From the NCBI GenBank assembly GCA_039881145.1, contig JAYKKI010000006.1:10486501-10550500 (forward strand): 64,000 bases of DNA, written 5' to 3'. Shown here piece by piece: positions 25,244 through 37,142 of the stretch. The position numbers were made by a program, and so were the translations under genes. Every line of letters starts with the position of its first letter. Positions within the stretch are counted from its first letter, which is position 1. A model generated the notes under the pieces. It had not been told where the DNA came from, did not search any database, and worked only from the letters and a program-made list of their open reading frames with translations. Source of the DNA: Druceiella hillmani (taxonomy: Eukaryota; Arthropoda; Insecta; Lepidoptera; Hepialidae).

Positions 25244-25278
25244 GCTCACGGTTACATTTGACAAATGTAACCGTGAGC
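25244..25278. repeat. perfect 35-bp palindrome
   Basis: Seventeen-base arms reading gctcacggttacatttg and its complement flank a single A. No gene adjoins it. Confidence 0.85.
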
Positions 25279-25329
25279 AGTGGATGGGATAATCCAGAAG
25301 GAGATTGTGATTATTGACTAATTTAACGC

Positions 25330-26073
25330 GCAACGTAAACGAACGACTTTTGTTGGTGGAAAATCGGCGGTCAAAAACTGTAACTTTAGTCAGACAAGCT
25401 TGATGACCGACTTTTTATCGACTCAATGCACAAACACCTGCTCAATAAAAGTACCTGTCATCAACTAAACATCTCCTGTCTCCATCAGAGCTTATTGAAT
25501 CTTATTTTCTATCCGTTTGTCCAGCGACAATCAGCAAGAGTCACTCCGAGTCCGATTTTTCTAGGACATGTGCGGCAAATTTTAAATAACATGTGTTATA
25601 TTTATTTCGTTTTATTGTCGGACGGTTATTATCCGGATATTATGTCGGATGTTGTGCTTTGAGCGTTATAGACACGTTTCAAATTAAGAAACGAGTTCTT
25701 CAGTTTGCAACTTTTGTTGATGGAGAGTCGCCGGCCAAAACTGTAAACTTTAGTCAGACAAGCTCAATGACCGACTATTCATCAACTCAATTCACAAATA
25801 CCTGCTGAATAAAAGCACCTGCCATCGGCTAAACATCTCCTGTCTCTGTCAGCACGTATTGATTCTTATTTTTTATCATTTTATCCAGCGATAATCAGCA
25901 AGAGTGATTCCGAGTCCGATTTTTGTAGGACATTTGTGGCAAAGTTTTAAATAACATTATTATATTTATTTCACATTATTGTCGGACGGGTTATTTGTCC
26001 GTATATTATGTTGGAAGTTGTGCTTTGAACGTTATAGACACTTTTCACATTAAGAAACGAGTTTTTCTGTCTG
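25330..26073 (+). repeat. tandem duplication of a 364-bp unit
   Basis: Anchors such as gtcagacaagct (25389 and 25753), agtccgattttt and gcgttatagacac recur about 364 bases apart, with roughly one change per ten bases by eye. The first copy runs about 25330-25690 and the second to about 26073. Short open frames in each copy do not agree between copies, so it is not a duplicated coding unit. Confidence 0.85.
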
Positions 26074-27239
26074 ACGTTACGTAAGTCGAAGAACGATCAC
26101 TTTTTAAAATAAGAGAAAATTCATCCAGTCTTTTGAATGAATATATTAAATTTTTTGCATGTCATAGAGAGTTTTTATGGGACACATAACATTTTTAGGA
26201 AACTTACATTTTTTTTATGGGACTGTCAAAAACATAAGTGGAAGACATATCACATACTCATGTACTCACGATTACTTTCAATTTTACTTTTTTCACAAAA
26301 AAATTAAAAATGCAAAATCATGTTTTTAATCAAAAGCTTCGGCTTTTTTCCTGTTTATTTTATATACAAGTAAAAAAATTATATGTTCAAAGAACACACC
26401 CAATGCTTTTTTTTCTTATTTATATGCCTTGTTTCTCATATATAAATTATATATCTAACAAAGTGAGAGGAGATGTTCTCATTTACGAAATTCAGATACA
26501 TGGACAAAATTCTCATATGTTCGAGAAATAACATCGGTCACCAACCGATGTTTTAAACTTAACATAAACTTTTACGTGTAATAATACACATTTATTAAAA
26601 TATAATATTTTGCTACAATACTAGCTATTTGTAATTTATTCTTTCCTTTCTTCTTCATTCTTTTTATTCTTTCTGACGTAATTTACTTTACTTTTATTTT
26701 ATTTTTTATCAACCAAGTCGATTTCTTTGAGATAGTAAAACTAGGACTTTCATTTATATTATCTTAAGAGGCTGTTATAAGCAAATTTAACGTTTTCGAT
26801 TTAAAATTTTACTACTAATTATCGATTTTTTTTAAATAAATACCATGAAACATATACTGCCATATAGGATCCACTGACCAGAAACATAGTAGGTAAAATT
26901 TTCCTCTATTAAGTTTATTGCTGGAATAATCCCTTTTTCCAAAATATATTTTGCCCTTTTCATTTTTATATTTATATCTACTACACTAAAATAAAGACTT
27001 TAATTATATACAGCGGCTGGATTATATGTTTTTCAAAATATGTATTAATTATCTATATATTGAGAAAAACTTATTTTTTAGTATTTTCTATATTTTTACA
27101 TCTAAATATTAGCGCCACTGTCAACTCCTTATTGAGCGCGACACTCCGCATCATTTGCCTATGGGCCTTTGAAGAGAGAGGTTGTACAGTAGCGCTAAGC
27201 ACGAAAACATAATAAAAACTCGCTAGCACAATACATTAA
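26074..27239. other. no gene seen
   Basis: AT-rich sequence. A 97-codon open frame at 26238-26531 has a low-complexity, intron-like composition and no recognised domain. Confidence 0.45.
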
Positions 27240-27244
27240 TAACA

Positions 27245-28165
27245 TTAGCTTTGTGCAATTTAAATCAAATTTAAATTATAGACTTTGGATTCAATTTAAA
27301 TATTAATTCGAATTTGGAACCAATATTCAAAGTTGTTGGACAGTTCTTGGACCCGCAAACTAGAGGGTCTGACGAAGGCCGGGATAATAATAACCGGATG
27401 TTAACCACTATTAGAACTAGAAATATCCAGTTTTAACTCAAATGTTGGGTTTTAATGGGCAGTTCTCAATCATAAATTTGAGGGTCTGATGATTATGATA
27501 GCTGGATCTAAGTCAATATTACAGCTGAAACCGTCGACTTTAAGCTCCAATATTCATTTTTATTAGGGAGTTTTCACAGATGGAAACTCGATTGTTTGCT
27601 GATGACCGGAATAATAATACTCGTATCCTAGCCACTATTATAGCGAAAAACTTCGAGTTTGAGTTCATGTATTTAGTTTTATTGGACAGTTCTCACAATC
27701 ACTAATTCGAGAGCCGTATGATAATATCTGACTCTAAGTATTATTACAGTTAAAAACTGAAAACTTAAGCGCTAATATTTAATTTTATTGGACAATTCGT
27801 ATGCGTGCAAACTCGAGGGTGCGCTTATTATCACGCTTATAATACCTGGATCTTAGCCTATATTACATCTAGAGGCTTCGAGTTTCAACCCAAATTTTTA
27901 GTTTCAATGGTGACTTCTCACACTGTAAATTCGAGGACCTGGTTATGACAACAATTCTGAGTTTGGGCTCTAATAGATTCTCAATTTTGTGGGACAATTC
28001 TTACAAGCACAAACTCAAGGTTTTGATGATGACTAAGGTAATAACAACTGGATCTTGGCCCTTATGATAGAATCTTTGAGTATAATCTCAAATATTCAAT
28101 CTCGATGTACCATCCTCACGCCCTCAAACTGAAGGATTTAATAATAGTATCAACTATGTACATTC
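27245..28165 (+). repeat. old diverged satellite, about eight units of ~115 bp
   Basis: A block like actcgagggtctgatgatgacc recurs at about 27363, 27480, 27590, 27709, 27815, 27933, 28016 and 28131. Between blocks, the order is the same each time: ataataactggatctta, then a gaagttttgag-type segment, then aatatt...ttattggacagttctca. Spacing is 106-119 bases apart from one shortened unit (83). Divergence between units is high, so the array is old and is easily missed by exact repeat finders. Confidence 0.85.
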
Positions 28166-31100
28166 AAGTTTAAAAATAAGAAATTAGTACACAGTTGGTA
28201 CATATACTCGACTTTTCGCTTCGAGGGCAACCTTTTACAACCAATCAGAATGTCGATCTAGCCCCACTCAACAAGCGGTCGGGAACCGACCCCGGAACCA
28301 CGCGGTGCGTCGCACAATCGAAACCGTAACTCGTACTTGCCATTTTCAAAATAATTTTAAATTTTGCGCACATATGTAAACACACTAATAAAAAAGTGCA
28401 ACCCCGCTCCTATCCTAGCGCTCCACCATCTCGACAGCAATTCTCAATTTGTTAGTGTCCAAATAATACGATACTTCTCTTATAGCCTCAACGATAATTT
28501 TTTTTTTAAATATCGGTGAAAACAGTCAAGATTTTTATTTTCTTTCTATTAGAGCTTTTTATTTAAGTTTCAAAATATTGAATGCCAAGTACGTTTCACT
28601 ACTTTATTCTTTTTTGTTTCTTAACAAAGCCCACTTGTCGTATCATAAAAAAGCCCAGGCCTTAGTAAGACGAATGAAGAAACACTTCGGTATCGGAAAT
28701 ATCTATAGCATGCTCTCTCAAATCAATACCAACATCGCCCCAGTTTTATTAATATTTATACCTTTCCTTTATAACCAAAAAAAGCTAGAATGCTCGTTCC
28801 GCACGTATACCTACATCATCATTCAATGATAAAAATATTCGATTCTAAAGAAAAACTACTTTCATCAAAATTAGAAGACAATTTTGAACATTAACTGTAA
28901 AAATATCTTTTCAAAAACTAATTTGGACTCCAAATTTTGCAATTGTTAATTCTAAACAAAAATACAAAACTTCATATCACGTTGGCCAGTGGAATACTAA
29001 AGTTTTGTTTGATGGTCTTAAAGATAAAGCTAGAAAGATTCGAGGAAATAAAAAAAGGAAAAAAGCTGAAAATTACTAACAGTAAGACGAAAAAGGCTAA
29101 AGAGTAACAAACAAATTTGGAACCTAGACAATCAGCGATAATATCAAAAACAAAGCAAAGAGTGAATGTGTGTTACTGTCAAAGTTGCTATAGAGAACAG
29201 ACAGAATGACAAGTTTGTAATTATGAAGAATGTAAAAAGACGAAGAAGAGACGGAGATTGTATGTGTCCTAACTATGAGTAATAATTTAGACGGAAAATA
29301 ATTCCTCGATTTTTGTGATGGAAGACGAGTGTCGGTTTTCCCCTAGTAGTTTTAGTTATTCCAGTTCTAGTATTAGTAGTTTTAGTTATTCTTTGAAGCA
29401 ATTGCTTCTTGTTTTAAGACAGAAGAGCCCACTTAGTTTCTTCATTACCAAAGTTTGTTTAAGTGTTCTTCTAGCACTCGAACATAGAACTAACTTAATA
29501 ATACCCACGGCAAATTGTGATTAAAATGAATGACTGATTCAAGTTACAGAATATCTGTAACAAATGAACTGAGAAAATAATGAAGTAGCCGTAGAAGAGA
29601 ACATTAATTTTATTTGCATTTTAAGAGATTTTTATATTTTATGGCAATTTTCCCTTTTATAGATATAAGAAGATCATAACCTAATTTTGGTTAAATTATT
29701 TTGCTACGAATTTGAATTTAAATTTAAACTAAAACTTCTAAACGATTTTTTGGCGGATAACAATTATAAACTTTGATTTTACTTAATAAATATATTTGTG
29801 CCATGGATCTTATTAGGTAACAAAAGTTCTAACGAACGCAATTGCGGGTTTTAAAGGCTTTTTAATATGAAAACGCTATAAAATGTGGCGATTTTTTCTA
29901 ACATTAAAACCATAATTAAACAATGTTTTCAATAATTACGCGATTCCCTGATTTTAAAAAGGTTTTGCATAAAGTGGGCTTTTGTAAGCGACTGTGCCAT
30001 ATTTAAAAAAAATTTCAATATACAAACTTTACTTCATTATGACTTTTTTATACGTATAAACAGACATACATGTCTTTATTAACAATATCAATTAGTGCCG
30101 TTTTATTACATATAGATTTGTAAATGAATAAAAAAGTCAAATATAACTTACTAAATATACACGTACCTTTTAAAACGGTTTACACAGTGATAAGTAGTCA
30201 ATACAAACTTCGTACGATACACATTCGCTAATTGCAGAATTATAGTCCTATATACCTCTTTTTTAAAACAGACTGTACTCTAGAAGCCGCGCTCCTCTCC
30301 TCTCCCTTTTAGTTAGCCACGCCCACTATCGTATTTTTGTGACGTCTGTCTGCCTTTTAATTAACATTTTAATCCAAAAGTCCAAACTTTTGTTCGTTAG
30401 GCAATCTTGTTTTAAAAGCTAAACTTACTTAGACGAAATATTCTACAAAAATAAACTTTACAGCGGATTAATAAACAAAATATTTTTTTATTGTTTTCTT
30501 CTTTCTTTATTTATTTTACTCCATATTTAGTGAAATGAATTATTTGGCTCGGAAATTAATTATTTAAATACATTTAATTCTTTTGTCCATGTTGAAAATT
30601 CATCATACCAGTATAAATTTTACAATTTCCCATGTTTACAATTTTGAAGACAGATTTTGTCGAAAAAAAGTTAAGTACCTGTTAGTACAAAAAATAGAGT
30701 TATTTTTAGGGAACAGGTCCATCGTATATGTCCGTTCTGCTCTATATGTTACAACCTTGTCGTTTATACAGTGTTAAACCTACATACATGAATTTCTGTA
30801 TCCTACCGAGTAGGGAATCATTGGATAGGTCTTTTAAAATTATACTAAGGTTCTACTTAAAATTTTTCATTTTCAAACCTCATTTCCGTAAATTAAGGTT
30901 CAAATTGACAGACATTATGTAGAAACTAATAATGTCAATTCTGTAACCCGTTACGTATGTTAATATACGTAAAATCAATGGATAATACCTACAGATATGT
31001 TCGGAAACTGATACTTGCTATCCTTTTAGCATATTTTTTGCGATATGGCTTGCTATCAGTTTGTAACATTATAGCTACACGATTACAACACCAGCCCCCT

Positions 31101-31208
31101 TGATGAGCAGCTGGAAATCCAACTCAGGATGCAGCGGTGCGTCGAGCCCTCAAAGGGCGTTGTGATCTACGTAACATACGATATAAATTGCAGATCGAAG
31201 AAGCGTTA
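28166..31208. other. 3 kb without a recognised gene
   Basis: Includes a locally GC-rich patch around 28240-28330 and another around 30280-30345. Either could be a regulatory region, but no exon is evident. Open frames at 28578-28829 and 29315-29524 (the latter with a Ser/Tyr repeat from a tagtagttttag-type duplication) are unrecognised. Confidence 0.4.
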
Positions 31209-31262
31209 ATCAAACTCTTCAGCATCCGTTAATTAAATTAAACGGATGCTGAAAAGTTTGAT
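31209..31262. repeat. near-perfect hairpin of about 25 bp
   Basis: Arms atcaaactcttcagcatccg and cggatgctgaaaagtttgat pair with one mismatch. The inner part also pairs apart from a bulged A. The size is similar to a microRNA precursor stem, but no mature product can be inferred from sequence alone. Confidence 0.7.
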
Positions 31263-32337
31263 TTCCAATCATACATCGACCCACGATTGATCGTGCCCAG
31301 AAACGGGTAGGCTAGAAAATATGGTCAGAATCGAATTCGTCGAATTTTGTTGTATTTAAAGTATGATCAACACGTTTTTAATACTCGGGAACGATAAATA
31401 GTGACACGACCAAGTAGGCCATTAAACTGTACTTAGTAAATGTAAAACAAGCAATACCTTACCATCCTTAAAAATTCCTTATTCCCTCGTTTTATTGTCC
31501 TTTTAAAAACTTTAAACAAATTTCACACTTACTGTCTCAGTAACGTTCCCATAAAAATAGATATAATTATGACGCTCAAAAAATTATGCCATCATAAGCG
31601 ATAGAAATAGATCTTTTGGTTATATATTTGTCCGTATCAGTGAAATATTTTTGTTTTGAAGACAGTGATGATGAACAGTTTTCACCCATTTAACAGCAAA
31701 TATGAAAAAAAACGACTGAAATGAAGAAACTGCTTAAAGTCAGTCATATCATTGATATTACAAACTTTATTTCTAAAATAGAAATTAGAAAATCTTAGCG
31801 TAATCACTAATATCGATGATAAATAGCAAGTTGAAATGAAATTTTGAAATGAAGTCATTACGGAAACGAAAATTACAAAATTAATGTTAATTATTTAAAA
31901 TTTGACGAAAAAGATGTTATTCTCAAAGGAAACAGCAATATTTACCTTAGAATATAGAGTAATCCAAAAGGCGCATAAGCACAAAACTCTTCGCGGTCGC
32001 GGTGAAGCCAAAAATTCCCCCCCCCCTCCACCCGCTCCTCCTACCTGCGGCCCACCGGTGTTGCCAGCAGAATAAATTTCCCAACCAACTTCAGGAAATC
32101 GACGCATATAAATATATTTCCTTGCGGCAGTACAATTCACATTTGCATCAATTAATATAGTGCATAGCTTGGCTTATATGAAGTATTATTAAGGCCGCCA
32201 TGTTAAATTTATTAAATGTTTATTATGACCACAACCAATACCCAAAGTATATAGGTTAAAATTATTTAAAAACTTTATGTCACATTTTACTATTTTATTA
32301 AGTATTAAAATACATTATCAATAAATATGTGTGTTAG

Positions 32338-32412
32338 GTGTATATATGTGTGCGCGCGCGCCTGTGCGTGTGCGCTTTTACGTGTGAGTGCATGTGTACA
32401 TACGAGTGTGTA
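32338..32412. repeat. TG/CG/TA mixed microsatellite
   Basis: Alternating purine-pyrimidine tract including gtgtgcgcgcgcgcctgtgc; potentially Z-DNA-forming. Confidence 0.85.
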
Positions 32413-32639
32413 TATAAATTAGTCTACAAATTTTTTGGTACATATGCAAATTAATATTTTTTTGTTAATACAGCAAGAAACAAATTAGTTTAATGTCTTA
32501 AAGTAAAAAAAGACATTAAAAAGCCCGCAATAAAAATTAGAAAATAATCGGTCCGGTACTAAAGAAATTCAAAATAGGACGAAAAAATATTTATGTTAAT
32601 TAGCGTTCAGTGTCGTGGTAAAATTTCTTCCTATTTTAA

Positions 32640-32830
32640 ACATTATATATGCAAATAGCTCTGCTTACGTTAGCGAGTAAACAGGAAAAAAAAATTTTTT
32701 TTTCTCTTATATGTTGCTCTTATATATTGTTACCGTACCAAATTTCATCAAAATTCGTGAAGTAAATTTTGCCTGATACCCGTACAAATTACCATACACA
32801 GACAAACATTTTAAAAGAAAATTCTAAATA
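32640..32830 (+). repeat. non-LTR element 3'-end-like fragment
   Basis: Contains accaaatttcatcaaaattc, then a gtgaagtaaattttgcctga-like stretch and acagacaaac. This is the phrase seen at the 3' end of many arthropod non-LTR elements and SINEs, and a related phrase occurs at 58310-58375. Confidence 0.5.
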
Positions 32831-33242
32831 TTGCAATTTCATTATATGTGTAGGTAGGTGAAATATTCTAAAATTTAATATGGCAACGGAAATTTATAAT
32901 GTTACATCAAATTCTCCAACGACACCTCCCAAATACCGATTTTTAACTGATTAAATTTTACATTTTTCATTATCAAGCAATTAAGACGTTTTGATTTGGG
33001 TAAACATTTTCTTAAGAGGTGACAACTCCAGCAATGGCCAAAAATGGCGCTCTTCTGTTAATAATAATCTATTTCGATATTTTAAAATTGCATAGTTAAT
33101 TGAAAATGAAATTAACTAATAGTTTTTACATATGAAATTAACCCCTATTTGTTTCTTTTTCAGTCCAGTGACATTTTTGCAGGTGAGAACAGCACAAGCC
33201 GGCATTTTAAGCTATATTGTTACGTAGAAACCACACGACCTT

Positions 33243-33425
33243 TCAGAGCTGTGTCTTAAATTGCACTGACAGCCGCGTTTTGATAATACGCATTTTATGC
33301 GTAGTTTTTTGGGACACACCATTCCGTGTGTTCTCGTCTTCTGGAGTACTTATTATTCCAAGATATTTACAATGATAAACAGACTTGAACATAGCTATCT
33401 GGAACATAGCTTCGTATGTACGCAA
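33243..33425 (-). pseudogene. possible LINE reverse transcriptase scrap
   Basis: The minus-strand frame contains CKYLGIISTPEDENTRNGVS followed by a Lys/Arg-rich stretch. This resembles the FKYLG...I(A)RI block downstream of the RT catalytic motifs in non-LTR elements. Nothing else of the element is seen around it, so the call is tentative. Confidence 0.35.
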
Positions 33426-33889
33426 AGGAGAATAGTACGCGTTATTGAATGTAGATAATTAGGTGTTGTTATGAATAAATATAAGATTAAACATTGAAAA
33501 ACTAAACGCCTTATTGTTAACATCAACTATTATAATTCCGTCATAAATCACACTACACCAAATGTAAGCATTGTAAATTATTGTCATTGAATGTGTCGTG
33601 TACGCTATTGGAGTTTCACACGAAAAAATTACATTACCGTAACCAAGTGTTCATTTATTTACCACCAGAAAGCCCTGGTGGAATATTGAACGGCCTTTAT
33701 AGATAAAGAGAAAGCAATACTTGAAATAAGAAGATATAAAAGGAACACACGAAACACTCGATAATAATTGTTAAAGTACGAGTCCATTAATTCGTACATT
33801 CGGTGAAATATGCTAGAACCATGCCATGTAGCCTACCTTACCTCTATTACTGATAGACAGTGGGCTATTATCTTTGCTAACACAACACG
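33426..33889. other. no gene seen
   Basis: Unique AT-rich sequence; a short ccaccagaaagccctggtgg palindrome occurs at about 33661-33680. Confidence 0.5.
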
Positions 33890-33975
33890 TAGTTTTACAT
33901 CACGTAGTTTCATTTAATTGTGAATAATGAATTTCTACAATATTAATGCCAAATATATTCAAGATCTTCATTTGT
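33890..33975 (+). repeat. short interspersed repeat, copy B (3' part)
   Basis: Matches the second half of copy A (2690-2838, minus) and copy C (56122-56280). The segment from tcacgtagtttcatttaatt through cttct-type to a gccaaatatattcaa block agrees with copy A at nearly every base. Confidence 0.7.
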
Positions 33976-34816
33976 TAACAATAATAACTCATAACACAAA
34001 AAACTTTACCAAATAAATAAAAAAGACATTATACGAAAGACGAAAAATAAAAGTACCAATTGATTAAAATCGAATTATAGTCTAACGAGTGATTTAAATC
34101 GAATTATAATCTAACATTAAAAAATGCATATAAAATTTTCCAATGAATAAACCAATGAAAATAATTTCCAAATCAACGAAAGTTATATTATTGTTGATTT
34201 TAAAACTCTTTAAAATCTCTTCTCTTTTCTTTTTTACCTCTTTACTCTTTAAAGCTTTCCTTCAAGTTTCTGGAGTAAAAAGAAGCAAAACGGATCATAT
34301 CAGTAATAGAATTTAATAACATCTGCACTTCCATTTTATAACCAGAATTTACAGCAGCCATTAATATCGATTATTGCTAAAATTATCATCAAAAATATAC
34401 GACCAAATAAGAGCAAAAGCTTAACTATTATAAAACATACTACCGTATAGTGTATATAAAATATGTATCCTACACTATCACAATGTCTTTTTTCACTATC
34501 TTTACGTCAAATAATTTATATAGTTATATATATTTGTCAGATAACACCAATTTTCCATCTCATTTTTACCTTTTATCTGGTTTAAGCATCACGCTAAAAA
34601 TATCTATAATAATTCAGTTTCAATTTAACTCATATTGAATATAATCTGTGTCAAATTGAAACTGATTTATTACAGCTTTTTTACTCCAACAAATTATAAA
34701 GTAAATGATATGTACCGAATAGCATATACTGGTATAAGCTTCGTACTAGCCGAAATGCAATAATATTTTTCCAAAATGTTTTATACCTCTGAGTTTCTGT
34801 GATTGTTAGTCCTCTA

Positions 34817-34908
34817 AAGTACACAATTCATATTTATGAAATGAGGGCCCAATGATGATATTTATCACATTATTGGGCCCTCATTTCATAAATATGAATT
34901 GTGTACTT
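34817..34908. repeat. perfect 37-bp inverted repeat, 18-base loop
   Basis: Arms 34817-34853 and 34872-34908 are exact reverse complements; the inner end of each arm is the GC-rich block gggccc. The flanks show no obvious target-site duplication. Confidence 0.9.
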
Positions 34909-36308
34909 ACTGTACGACATCATTTTTTAATACGTTGATTATAGTATACCATTTAATAATATTGTGTGTATAATACAAAGATTTTTTTTAAACAATCATC
35001 GACTTCTGAAAATACATTTGTGCCAACCATATTTTAATTATCAAATTGGTTTGTTTAAAAGCATTACTTTTTAGAATGAAATGGAGTATAAAGTAATCAC
35101 TCTTTGTATTATAAATTTGTAATCATACTTTATGTATTCTGCAAATAACTTATTTATTATGGAGCCGTGTTCTTTCGAGTCAATGGTATTTTCAGAATTA
35201 TAATGTTACACTTCAATTATAATGTCATCCATCAGAGACCATCATTAAATATTCCACCAAAGAGATGGGCCTTGCAATTAATAATTTGTTAAGTTGCTAG
35301 TCCAACATCGCAAAAGACGTCTACTGCTCACTTATTATAAGCAACAATTATGACGAATCTTATTAACACGCTCTAAATAACAGCGAACTGTCGTTTTCGT
35401 CATGCTTCCACATAACATCTTAAAGTAAGAATAATCACAGCATAAGCTGTGTTTCTTTATGTCATTAAGAAGTAATTAAAAGAGGTTTATGACTAATTTA
35501 TTCTTGTAACTTTACTTTTTCACATTTTTCCTAATGTATGTACAATTTTAAAAACTAGCTGTTTTTGCATTTTTCTAATTCCAGATTTCTTAATAATTTT
35601 AGTACCAAATAAAGTTAAAAAAGTATTAGTTAACTGATAGTTAAAATAAATTTAGTCAGATTCCTTTACAATGATTATCCGACTCTATTAAATTCACATT
35701 ACTTTTTTCGAAATTCTTTTTTAACTTTTAGTCACAATTTCTATACGGTTGAAAATGTTTCTATATCGTCATGGTAATTCAAAGAGTTAACCAAGAAGAA
35801 CATTTAATCTAAAAGTTTGTGTTTAATACAAACACTTGTACTAAGTAAAAATGTATGTATTAATATTTATTAAATTCTAATAGAATTCACTTTGATATTC
35901 ATTCAGTACTGTCAAAATCACGTTAATTTTATCCTGGACCCAAACTGATAATTTTTAAATTTAAAATTAATTTGTGTTTGAATGTTCAAAAAAAAGCAAA
36001 ATATGTTAATCAATCTACGTGGTTCAACATACATAGATAAAGTACAAAAGCTGTCACGAACATAGATTAAGAATAGATGGGACAGCTTTCATATGTAAAT
36101 CCCATACAAAAATGTGACTGTAATTTTCTATGGGGGCTCCATCGACCCCGACTCACCAGGTAGAGCTTCGAATATTACCAACGAATACATAGGAAGAACC
36201 ATCATCCATAAATGACGTTATAATAGCACATTCTTCAGCACACGATTCTGACCATGCATAAGTACAGCAATATGAGGCTTTACTTTCTCGCTCCAATAAA
36301 ACATTCTA
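34909..36308. other. no gene seen
   Basis: AT-rich unique sequence; a moderately GC-rich patch at about 36120-36260 shows no exon features. Confidence 0.45.
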
Positions 36309-36611
36309 ATATGTTTTATAAAATTTTATCGAATTTACAAAATTTAGGTTAATAGGTTAGAGCAGATTCAGATCAAAAATATAATATCAAAATTTATCTC
36401 TAAGCAAAATAAAAATTTTAAATAATTTTATGTTTTATAAAGTTTTATCGAATTCACAAAATTTATCGCGGTGAACCTGAAAAATAAAAATTTACACTTT
36501 AAATGATTGCAATTAATAGCTTGTAAGGTTAATAGGTTAGAGCAGATTCAGATCAAAAATATAATATCAAAATTTATCTCTAAGCAAAATAAAAATTTTA
36601 AATAATTTTAA
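36309..36611 (+). repeat. interlocked direct repeats
   Basis: About 85 bases beginning aggttaataggttagagcag occur at 36346 and again at 36526, virtually identical. A second block (atgttttataaaattttatcg-type) occurs at about 36312 and 36431. The near identity indicates a recent local duplication. Confidence 0.85.
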
Positions 36612-37142
36612 ATTACACAAGTTTTGTAACTTTTGATATCGTTTTCCAATCGATTTATTTTCTTTAATTCTATTTAAATTTCTGAGACATCAGCTTATCC
36701 TCATTTTAATGAAATATTTAATAATTTTTTTTTTTAAAATAATCTTTACGACATATTTAAACATGGGTAGTAACTCGTTTTAGATATTGAAATAGACGTT
36801 TTTTTTCATCAAAAATAATTAAAACATAGTTTCCTACGATTTCATAATACAAAATATGCGATCCTTAACAAAAATTAAACAATTACTTTAGAATTTTTTT
36901 ATACTTTCCAAGTTAATATACTGTTTAAGTTTCCGCAATCTTCTTAATTTACGCCTCAGCTATTAAATAATCTCATTCACTGCATGCACCTTCTTAACAA
37001 GCTTGGAACACTGAAGTTTTTGACGTGAATACGTTTTTAATTTGCTACCATACGGGGGCAATCCAAAAAAAACTAATGATAACAAAATCTGGGGACACAG
37101 TTTGGCGTTGCAGTTTCGAATCTATCCTCTACATTAAAAATT

